DNA of 64,000 nt from Palsa-1439 sp050015495. Lineage in GTDB: Bacteria > Verrucomicrobiota > Verrucomicrobiia > Palsa-1439. Below, in pieces: positions 57,721 to 64,000 of the stretch. The notes beneath the pieces were generated by a model, which worked only from the letters and a program-made list of their open reading frames with translations, made no database searches and was not told the DNA's origin. The position numbers and the translations under genes were made by a program. Location: positions 16,105 through 80,104 of the forward strand of contig JBEKBH010000016.1 in the NCBI GenBank assembly GCA_050015495.1. The letters run 5' to 3'. The stretch's first letter is position 1. Each line of letters starts with the position of its first letter.

Positions 57721-59094
57721 TCAATCGGCCATACGCACGGTCATTCCGGTGACGCGTTCGAGCGTGGCGATGGCGACGTTGTAGTCGTGGAGCGCTTGAA
57801 TCTCGTTGGAGCGGGCTTCGGTGAGGGCTGTCTGGGCGCTGAGAACATCCAGTTGCGTGCCCGTACCGGCACGGAAACGCGCTTCGGCCAGCCGCAGGCT
57901 TTCCTCGGCTTCCTCGACCGTTTTCTTTTCCGCTTCGATCAATTCGAGCGTTTGAAGGTAATCGGAGTAGGCCTGGCGGACTTCCAATTCCACCTGGCGG
58001 CGCGTGTCGGCGTAGTCGAGGTTGGCCTCCTGCAATTGGGCGCGGGCTTCCGTGACTCTGCCCCGCGTGAGCATGCCATCGAACAACGCCCAACTCATGT
58101 TGGCGCCCAACGTCCAGCCCTCGCGGGTAACCCCGGGATCATTGGCGAAAACATAGTCATGCCATCCGTAATTGCCAAACACGGACGCCTGGGGTTTGTA
58201 GCCGGAGAAAGCGACCTGGACATTGGCCCTGGCGACATCGATTTGTCGCTCGGCGGAAAGCAACTCGGGACGACGTTGGAGAGCCTGATCGAGTGCGGCT
58301 GGCAGTTCCCAACCCCGATGTTCGTACACGAGTTTCCCTTCAAAGTTGATCGGGGTAAACGCATTCGTCTGGTTCGCGGCGTCAATCGCCAGCAATTTCA
58401 CCAGGGACTCCTTGGCGATGCGGAGGTCGTTCCGGGCGCTAATGAGCGGCGGTTTGGCATTCTCCAACTCGACCTCGGCGCGCAGCACGTTGAACCGCGG
58501 GACGGACCCGACGTCAAATCGCGACTGCGCGTCGCGGAGTTGTTCCTCCAGAAGCGTCACCGATTGTTCGCGGACATCGACCAGCGCCTCGTCGAGCAGG
58601 ATCTGGTAAAAATCCTTTCGCACGTCCAGAATCGTGTCGGCGACAGCGCTCTGGAACCCGAGGGTGGCGATCTGGTCGGAAAGTTTCGCGGCGCGAAGAG
58701 CGGCTGTCACTCGTCCGCCGGCGTAGATCAGTTGCGAAATCTCAACCACGGCGGTCCACGGCTGTTCCTGATTTTTGAAGAGCGTGGTGGGATTATTGGT
58801 CGCACCACTTGCCGAAAACGGAAATTGATCGATCGCCTGCCGACTAATGCCCTCATACGAGCCCGTGGCCGTGACCTGCGGGATCGCCTGGGCGCGGACC
58901 TCGACAATGACGCCCTGGTTCCGGCGGATTTCTTCCCGGGCCTTGAGTATGGTCGGGTTTTGCCGGAGAGCGAGGTCGATGCAATCCGTGAGCCTCAGGG
59001 TCTCGGGGATCGCGTTGGTGGACGCCGCGTGGGTCGGCCCGACAGCGGATAGGATCAGGGAAGCGGCCACCAAGCCGCGGAGGATTCTGGTCAT
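57721..59094 (-). CDS. TolC-family outer-membrane efflux protein
   Basis: This 457-residue protein has a signal peptide (MTRILRGLVAASLILSAVGP, cleavage near HAAS). Two halves of coiled-coil and beta-strand sequence follow, as in TolC. The first has LRLTDCIDLALRQNPTILKAREEIRRNQGVIVEVRAQAIPQV. The second has LPAALDQALQRRPELLSAERQIDVARANVQVAFSGYKPQASVFG, and a third coil runs DYADTRRQVELEVRQAYSDY. It ends TQLDVLSAQTALTEARSNEIQALHDYNVAIATLERVTG. The ATG overlaps the stop of the upstream TMTC-like gene (ATGA). No RND pump or adaptor is adjacent, so its pump partner is elsewhere. Confidence 0.94.
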   Translation of the reverse strand: MTRILRGLVAASLILSAVGPTHAASTNAIPETLRLTDCIDLALRQNPTILKAREEIRRNQGVIVEVRAQAIPQVTATGSYEGISRQAIDQFPFSASGATNNPTTLFKNQEQPWTAVVEISQLIYAGGRVTAALRAAKLSDQIATLGFQSAVADTILDVRKDFYQILLDEALVDVREQSVTLLEEQLRDAQSRFDVGSVPRFNVLRAEVELENAKPPLISARNDLRIAKESLVKLLAIDAANQTNAFTPINFEGKLVYEHRGWELPAALDQALQRRPELLSAERQIDVARANVQVAFSGYKPQASVFGNYGWHDYVFANDPGVTREGWTLGANMSWALFDGMLTRGRVTEARAQLQEANLDYADTRRQVELEVRQAYSDYLQTLELIEAEKKTVEEAEESLRLAEARFRAGTGTQLDVLSAQTALTEARSNEIQALHDYNVAIATLERVTGMTVRMAD

Positions 59095-61649
59095 GGTGTC
59101 GAACTCACGGTAGTCGGTTGGTTTGGAAACAGTTTCTTGAAAGCGTCTGGAGGACAATGGTAACTGCGCACGGCATTCTGCTCGGCCTCGATTGCTTTTT
59201 GACGCAGATCCGGGTCCTTGCTTTCAAGGAAAAGCTGAATCAAACCATAGTAGGCCGAGCAGATGTGATTGCGGACGATGGCGCAGTCCTGATTCAGGCG
59301 GGGTTCTCCCTGGTTCGTGACGACGGCGCAACCTTCCCGGTCAATTTGCCGGTAGATTTCCGCGAGCAACCGTAACGCCTGCGTGCGACTGCCATCGAGC
59401 AACAGGGCTTGCAGGAGAGAAACCGCGGCCTCTTCGGCATGACCGGTCGCCAGATAGACGGAGGCGATGCTCAGGTACGAATCCGGGTTCGTGGGCGCCA
59501 AGTGGCACATATACTGGTAGGCATCCAGCGCCTTCTGGTACTCCGACAGGCGCATGTAGGAGATCCCCAGATTCCAGTAAATCTCGTGGTTGCCGATGTC
59601 CGGGATGCTGTTCGGATTGCGACCGCGTCTCAATTCCTTCCGGCGATTGTCGTCATCGAATTCCTTGTCGAGCGGCACGGCTTGCAACAACGCCTCCACC
59701 GACTTCTGATACCACGGCAGGCTTTGCGCCGTGGGCACCAGCGATGCTCCGTCGGCCGTATGTTGGGCGTAGGAGTCGCCCTTGATGCGATAGTAGGCGC
59801 CCAGATGGAGCATGACGATCTGGGTCTTGTCCGTCACCTGACGGGCTTTTTCGCCTTCTTCGATGATGCGATCGATGTTTTTCCCCTCGGAATCCTTCTC
59901 GTAGAGGGCGAACGCCAGTGACTTGTGCGTCTTGAAACTGTTGGGACACGTCTGGACGGCCTTCGTCCACAAGCTCTCGTCGTCCTTCCAGTCGTCGTTA
60001 CGGTGGAAGGCGCGCACGCCATAGGCGACCACAACCAGGCTCAGGGCGGTGCGCGCGACGACCTGCAGCCAGATCCGCTGCGCCCACGGGGAGACGTCCA
60101 GATTGGGAATGAGACGGCGGCAGATCGAATAGACGGCGATCACGGCGCAGCCGACAAATCCGATCGATGGCAGATACAGGAACCGCTCGGCCATGATGCT
60201 GCCGATGCACCACGAGGTTCGATCGAACAGCGATTGGCCAAACGTCGGATTGGGGATCAAGTTGGACGAGGGCAGCAGGGTGCCGAAGAAGAAGAACACG
60301 AAGAAGAACAGCGGTTTGTTGCGGTGGTAGTTGCGGATGGCCACCAGCAGCACGATGACAATAGCCGTCAGCGCGACGATGGCCTCCCAATCTTCCCACC
60401 GGGTGAAATGCCAGTCGACGATGGGGATTTGATTGTACGAATAGTCGCATGACAACTGTTGCGGCCAGAGGAGCAGCCAGAAATATTTCCCGATCACTTT
60501 GATGGCGGTCATGCGCGCGGCCAGGAAACCCACGCCCGGCTTGACCAGCGGATTGTCCACCCAGGGCAGCTCCGGCGGGCGCAGTTGCCAGAAAATCTGG
60601 CTGCGCACATAGAACATCGTCAAAATCGGCGCGACCAGGACCACATAGCCTTTGAGCGCGAACTCCGAGAAATTCGTGAAGAGGTTGGCCAGCCAGTTGG
60701 GCTGTTGGCGGCGCAGGCGGTACAAAAAGTCATAGAGCATGATCACACCCAGCACCACCACGCCCGATTCCTTGCAAAACACGCTGACGACCGTGGACAG
60801 CATCAAAATGGTCAGCGGCAACAGCTTCCCCCAACCTCCGGCGAGGCACGCCAGCACGACCGTGCTGACGCCGAGCGCCACAAGCGCCAGGGAGATGGCC
60901 AGGCCGCTTTGCAGACTTGATGGGACCAGCGTCGGGAGCTTCCAGTTGACGGCCACGAACGCAAACAGGAATGCACAGATTGCGCCGGTGACGATCAACG
61001 GCTTGCGTTCCGGCTCGGTCTTGCTCTCGGCGGTTGTGGCCTTCACGTAACAAAGAAAGCCGACCAGTACCCACAACGTCGTAAACAGGTCGGCGCGTCC
61101 GACCATGTTGGCCACCGACTCGGTGGCCACCGGGTGAGTGCCGAACAGCGCGGCCACGAAAAATGCCGGCCAAAGCCGCTGCATCAGCACCAGCACGGCA
61201 AAGTAGACCAGCACCGAGTTCGCCCAGTGCAGGATAAAGCTGATCCAGTGATAGCCGGCGGCGTGTGCCCCGTTGCCGAGGATGCTGTAGTTGAACAGAT
61301 ACGACAACGTCGTCAGCGGACGGTACAGGCCGCTGACGGCTTTCGGCCACCAGTAGTCCTGGGTAAAAATCAGGCGGAGGTTGTTATGGTTGACCTCGCG
61401 CAGGCGCGGGTCTTCGAGAATGATGAACTTGTTGTCCAGAGCGAACCCTGTGTTGTGCAACGTGTTGCAATACGTGAACAGCACGGTGGCGCCGAGCACG
61501 AACGCGACCACCACATGGGGAAGAACCCCGACCGATGGCCACAGCCTGGTCTTCGGAGCCGCTTCAGCGTCGGGCTGTTGCGGTTTGCGCGCGGCGGATA
61601 CGGATGATGTTTTTTTTGGACTCATCGGTGCGATGCGAGCCTTCTTCAT
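59091..61649 (-). CDS. TMTC-like polytopic membrane protein with C-terminal TPRs (paralogue 3)
   Basis: About 852 residues. After a basic Lys/Pro-rich N-terminus, twelve or so membrane helices (about 35-520) include LFTYCNTLHNTGFALDNKFI, WWPKAVSGLYRPLTTLSYL and FGTHPVATESVANMVGRAD, the family pattern. The C-terminal part has two or three TPRs (EIYWNLGISYMRLSEYQKALDAYQYMC, then SYLSIASVYLATGHAEEAA), fewer than in the paralogues. D/N at the catalytic loop (LDNKFI) replaces the Asp pair in paralogue 1. The start is uncertain. ATG at 61649 is chosen, and ATG at 61625 also fits. It is translationally coupled to the TolC-like gene. Confidence 0.85.
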   Translation of the reverse strand: MKKARIAPMSPKKTSSVSAARKPQQPDAEAAPKTRLWPSVGVLPHVVVAFVLGATVLFTYCNTLHNTGFALDNKFIILEDPRLREVNHNNLRLIFTQDYWWPKAVSGLYRPLTTLSYLFNYSILGNGAHAAGYHWISFILHWANSVLVYFAVLVLMQRLWPAFFVAALFGTHPVATESVANMVGRADLFTTLWVLVGFLCYVKATTAESKTEPERKPLIVTGAICAFLFAFVAVNWKLPTLVPSSLQSGLAISLALVALGVSTVVLACLAGGWGKLLPLTILMLSTVVSVFCKESGVVVLGVIMLYDFLYRLRRQQPNWLANLFTNFSEFALKGYVVLVAPILTMFYVRSQIFWQLRPPELPWVDNPLVKPGVGFLAARMTAIKVIGKYFWLLLWPQQLSCDYSYNQIPIVDWHFTRWEDWEAIVALTAIVIVLLVAIRNYHRNKPLFFFVFFFFGTLLPSSNLIPNPTFGQSLFDRTSWCIGSIMAERFLYLPSIGFVGCAVIAVYSICRRLIPNLDVSPWAQRIWLQVVARTALSLVVVAYGVRAFHRNDDWKDDESLWTKAVQTCPNSFKTHKSLAFALYEKDSEGKNIDRIIEEGEKARQVTDKTQIVMLHLGAYYRIKGDSYAQHTADGASLVPTAQSLPWYQKSVEALLQAVPLDKEFDDDNRRKELRRGRNPNSIPDIGNHEIYWNLGISYMRLSEYQKALDAYQYMCHLAPTNPDSYLSIASVYLATGHAEEAAVSLLQALLLDGSRTQALRLLAEIYRQIDREGCAVVTNQGEPRLNQDCAIVRNHICSAYYGLIQLFLESKDPDLRQKAIEAEQNAVRSYHCPPDAFKKLFPNQPTTVSSTP

Positions 61650-61750
61650 CGCTCGCTCGGTCAAGTCGGTGCGTCGGAGTGTGTCAGCAGCCTGCCGTAA
61701 AGTCAAAAAGGTTTTGCAGGGGGCCCCGGCGCGCTACCATGAGGTCGGAC

Positions 61751-62644
61751 ATGACCCAAAGCCCCATACTGGTTGGCACGGCCGGCTGGAGTTATCCCGA
61801 TTGGGAGAACTTGGTCTATCCGCCCGGCCAGACGGCGGGTCGGCTCCGCTTGGTGGCACGGTACCTCGATTGCGTGGAAGTCGACAGCTCGTTTTACCGT
61901 CCCCCGACGGCCCGCGCCACCGAGAACTGGGTCCGGGCCGTCGACGGCCAGCCGCAGTTTCGTTTCCTGGCAAAAGCATGGCAACGGTTTACGCATGAAC
62001 GTTCGTCACCTTGGACAACGGGGGAGCTTGACCTGTTCACCTCCGGCCTGGAACCGCTGCGCGAGAGCGGGCGGCTCGACTCGCTCCTGTTCCAATTCCC
62101 GTGGTCATTCCGCAACGACGCGCGGAACCGTGACTGGCTGCGGGCCGTTGCCGACGACTTTGCGGGCTGGCCGATGGCGGTCGAAGTGCGGCACGACTCG
62201 TGGCTGGCGGATGAGACGTTCGAGTTTCTCCGCGAACGCCGGATCGCGTTCTGCAATATCGATCAACCCGGGTTGACCCATTGTATCCCGCCGACCGCGC
62301 ACGCGACGGCGGACATCGGCTACTTTCGGCTGCACGGGCGCAACGCGAAGAACTGGTTCCGGGAAAAACAGGACGCGTACGGCGGACGGTACGATTACCT
62401 GTACTCGGCGGCGGAACTGGACGACGTGCTGGCGCACATCGCGACGATAGCCGCGCGCACGAAGAAGACGTTTGCCGTGTTCAACAATCACAAGGATGCC
62501 AAGGCGTTTTCCAATGCCCTGCAGGTGAAGGCACGGCTGGCGCCCGCGGTCGCGGTCCGCGCGCCGCCGGCATTGCGGGAGCGTTATCCATCCGTCCGCG
62601 CCTGCACGGTGCCCGACGGCGACGAGCAACTGCCGCTGGTGTGA
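61751..62644 (+). CDS. DUF72-family protein
   Basis: This 297-residue protein has the full DUF72 pattern: ILVGTAGWSYPDWENLVYPPG, VEVDSSFYRPPT, FRFLAKAWQRFTHER, LLFQFPWSFRND, MAVEVRHDSWL, YFRLHGRN and KKTFAVFNNHKDAKAFSNALQV. The fold is a TIM barrel. The biochemical role is not settled, although DUF72 proteins are widespread. The ATG at 61751 is preferred because GAGG lies six bases before it; an ATG at 61739 is four codons upstream. It is divergent from the TMTC/TolC operon, about 100 bp away. Confidence 0.93.
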   Translation: MTQSPILVGTAGWSYPDWENLVYPPGQTAGRLRLVARYLDCVEVDSSFYRPPTARATENWVRAVDGQPQFRFLAKAWQRFTHERSSPWTTGELDLFTSGLEPLRESGRLDSLLFQFPWSFRNDARNRDWLRAVADDFAGWPMAVEVRHDSWLADETFEFLRERRIAFCNIDQPGLTHCIPPTAHATADIGYFRLHGRNAKNWFREKQDAYGGRYDYLYSAAELDDVLAHIATIAARTKKTFAVFNNHKDAKAFSNALQVKARLAPAVAVRAPPALRERYPSVRACTVPDGDEQLPLV

Positions 62645-62679
62645 CGGCTGCCGGAAAATTCGGACGCGCTGTCCTGACG

Positions 62680-63597
62680 TTACCCGCGCTGGCGTTTGAG
62701 GAACGCGCAGAGCGTCATCGCGCCGAAGCCGAGGAGGAGGAACGTGGACGGCTCGGGAATGTCGTCGATGGCGAGGTACACCGCGTTGCCCAAGCCGGAG
62801 GCGGACACTGATCCAACACCGACAGAATTGAATTCGAGAATCGAGCCGGCAAAATGGTTTGCCACATAGAGATCTCCGCTGCCATCGAACGCAAGGCCGA
62901 TGGGGTACCGAAGCAGGTTCGTCGATGTGAAGATCGATCCGTGTCCGCTGATGTTGAATTCCTCGATCGTATTGTTGCCGGCATTGGCCACGTAGAGGTT
63001 CCCGTTCTTATCGAATGCGAGACCTTGCGGGTTGTTCAATCCCGCAGTGGCGAAGACCGTGCCGGTTCCGTTCGGTGTAAATTTTTCGATGTTCGTAGCG
63101 TTGGCCACGTAGAGATTGCCGCTGCTATCGAACGCGAGACCTTCGGGGAAATCTATCCCCGAACTGGCAGTTGCGAAAACCGACCCGGTTCCGCTTGAAT
63201 CAAACTCCTCAATAGTGTTATTTCCCGCGTTGGCAACGAAGATACTGCCGTTCTTGTCAAGAGCAAGATCCGTAGGAAAACTGAGGCTCGAAGCGGTAAG
63301 CACAGACCCTGTGGCGCTCGGGCTGAATTCCTCAATGTCGCTGCTGCCTTGAAGGCCGCCGCCGGAATTCGCCACGTAGAGATTCCCGCCGCTATCGACG
63401 GCCAAGCCGTAGGGGTAATTCAGGCCCGAACTTCCTGTCGCGAAGACAGATTCGTTGCCGGCAGAGTCGAACTTGAGAATAGTATTCGAATCAAATGTCG
63501 AGAGGTAGATCGTATCAGCTTGGATGGAACAGTGCGTCAGGGAAAGGCTAAGGGTCAACACAAACTCAAACAGGGTTATTCTCAATAGCCTCTTCAT
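62680..63597 (-). CDS. PEP-CTERM sorting-tail protein with NHL-type repeats
   Basis: This 305-residue protein starts at ATG 63595-63597 (MKRLLRITLFEFVLTLSLSL, signal peptide). Six NHL-like propeller blades follow, each with GLAFDSSGNLYVAN..NNTIEEF. The C-terminus is IPEPSTFLLLGFGAMTLCAFLKRQRG, the classic PEP-CTERM signal for exosortase/archaeosortase-type sorting. No exosortase gene is in the window. The propeller probably faces the outside and binds something. A longer open frame to 63867 is only read-through upstream of the promoter. The repeats are highly similar at DNA level. Confidence 0.93.
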   Translation of the reverse strand: MKRLLRITLFEFVLTLSLSLTHCSIQADTIYLSTFDSNTILKFDSAGNESVFATGSSGLNYPYGLAVDSGGNLYVANSGGGLQGSSDIEEFSPSATGSVLTASSLSFPTDLALDKNGSIFVANAGNNTIEEFDSSGTGSVFATASSGIDFPEGLAFDSSGNLYVANATNIEKFTPNGTGTVFATAGLNNPQGLAFDKNGNLYVANAGNNTIEEFNISGHGSIFTSTNLLRYPIGLAFDGSGDLYVANHFAGSILEFNSVGVGSVSASGLGNAVYLAIDDIPEPSTFLLLGFGAMTLCAFLKRQRG

Positions 63598-63619
63598 ACA
63601 TACCCGACTTCTGCAACGA

Positions 63620-63649
63620 AGTATATCACTGGCAGATAGGTGATTGCAA
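63620..63649 (-). promoter_or_regulatory. Promoter of the PEP-CTERM NHL gene
   Basis: On the minus strand, TTGCAA (63644-63649), an 18-nt spacer and TATACT (63620-63625) lie 22 nt before the ATG. The -35 hexamer TTGCAA/TTGCCA/TTGCAG with an 18-nt spacer recurs at 25.9 and 39.0 kb. Confidence 0.7.
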
Positions 63650-63807
63650 GGCCAAGCGATGGCTTTCGTTTGTCGTAGACTGCGGCTACAGCCAACTTGG
63701 GTGATTCCTGTTTTCAAGGCGATAGGCCTCCTTTTCTCAATGTTGATACGCTCCGATGTCCCATGCGCCACTGGACGGGCGCGGGTTACCATTGATGTCC
63801 GCGTTAA

Positions 63808-63912
63808 GTAAACAGGGTCAGGTCTCATTATCAAACAATTGTGGCTCAGCAATGTAAATAGGGTCATAAATAGAGTGTGTAAACAGGGTCAGGTCTCATT
63901 ATCAAACAATTG
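63808..63912. repeat. Two perfect 34-bp direct repeats 37 bp apart
   Basis: GTAAACAGGGTCAGGTCTCA followed by TTATCAAACAATTG occurs at 63808-63841 and 63879-63912 without a mismatch. A shortened version (GTAAATAGGGTCA) lies between them at 63854-63866. The repeat spans the last codons and stop of the transposase-like gene. Confidence 0.9.
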
Positions 63913-64000
63913 GGTTTCGAGTCGCGTCACGATGTTGCGCAACTGTTGGTTCTGTGTCAGGCGTCGTCCCAACCGGTGCACCGCGGTTTGCACGCTGCCG
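63889..64000 (-). CDS. C-terminal end of a probable REP-associated (Y1/RAYT) transposase
   Basis: Only the last 36 residues are in the window: GSVQTAVHRLGRRLTQNQQL, then RNIVTRLETQLFDNET and a stop. The pattern (helical 'V..A..RL.RRL..NQ.LR..V..LE' followed by an end encoded in a duplicated repeat) fits the C-terminus of REP-associated Y1 transposases. These are single-strand nucleases that act on palindromic repeats. The catalytic HUH and Tyr motifs are outside the window. The stop codon lies inside the 34-bp direct repeat. Confidence 0.65.
   Translation of the reverse strand, partial: GSVQTAVHRLGRRLTQNQQLRNIVTRLETQLFDNET

Overview
The window looks like a chromosomal segment of a Verrucomicrobiota bacterium (free-living soil or freshwater type). 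The signs are a Gloeo/Verruco tandem-repeat secreted protein, PEP-CTERM-type sorting tails, SBBP, PKD and beta-helix secreted proteins that end in a shared 'YR...P' C-terminal module, three TMTC-like membrane/TPR proteins, a XylR/AraC regulator divergent from a DUF1559-type prepilin, and a high-GC coding style. This assignment is inferred from protein families, not from a marker-gene comparison.

Layout. 0-1 kb: 5' end of dnaX (minus strand), an SRP RNA gene just upstream of it, and a tRNA-Thr(CGU) with its own promoter and terminator. 1-10 kb: two copies of a ~110-aa unknown protein on either side of a hybrid histidine kinase; the kinase is preceded by a stray copy of the tRNA-Thr promoter plus 18 nt of tRNA. 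Then come a secreted Gloeo/Verruco repeat protein, a TMTC-like protein and a sorting-tail protein. 11-18 kb: prepilin/XylR divergent pair, then an OPA-type MFS transporter followed by a YncE-propeller/phosphoesterase fusion, which suggests organophosphate handling. 17.7-19 kb: remnant of a polysaccharide ABC-transporter ATPase next to rfbC, then a DUF486 protein. 19-26 kb: secreted repeat protein, a 47-aa membrane peptide ahead of an alpha-oxoamine synthase, a PocR-AraC regulator and a beta-helix secreted protein.

26-33 kb is the most unusual stretch. Four copies of a double GGGG-TTT-CCCC hairpin leader lie in the same orientation within 3.8 kb. One precedes an intact Flp pilin gene, two precede Flp pilin copies carrying the same internal deletion, and one precedes a receiver-less LuxR-type HTH protein. 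A TMTC-like gene, a STAS-domain gene, a degenerate tRNA and a complete NarL-type kinase/regulator pair are interleaved. No other Tad/Flp assembly gene is present.

33-43 kb: SBBP protein, PadR/membrane-protein pair, a repeat protein whose promoter and leader resemble those of the beta-helix gene, a glycosyltransferase pseudogene broken by GC-rich palindromic repeats, a tandem array of five ~84-bp units, and a large PKD-repeat secreted protein ending at a strong terminator. 43-47 kb: a three-gene minus-strand lipid/polyketide-like operon (ACP-FabZ fusion, ketosynthase, SDR). 47-54 kb: an operon of two secreted serine proteases (subtilisin-like, then trypsin-like) sharing a C-terminal beta-sandwich module. 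54-64 kb: SirB1-type protein, HAD phosphatase, a minus-strand run of TMTC-like protein, TolC-type exporter, PgeF, methyltransferase remnant and SRPBCC protein, a DUF72 protein, a PEP-CTERM NHL-repeat protein, and the 3' end of a probable REP-associated transposase with duplicated 34-bp ends.

Most genes are surface or secreted proteins and their regulators. Start codons are placed by ribosome-binding sites or signal peptides where these were visible. All family names are from reading the protein sequences, not from database searches.
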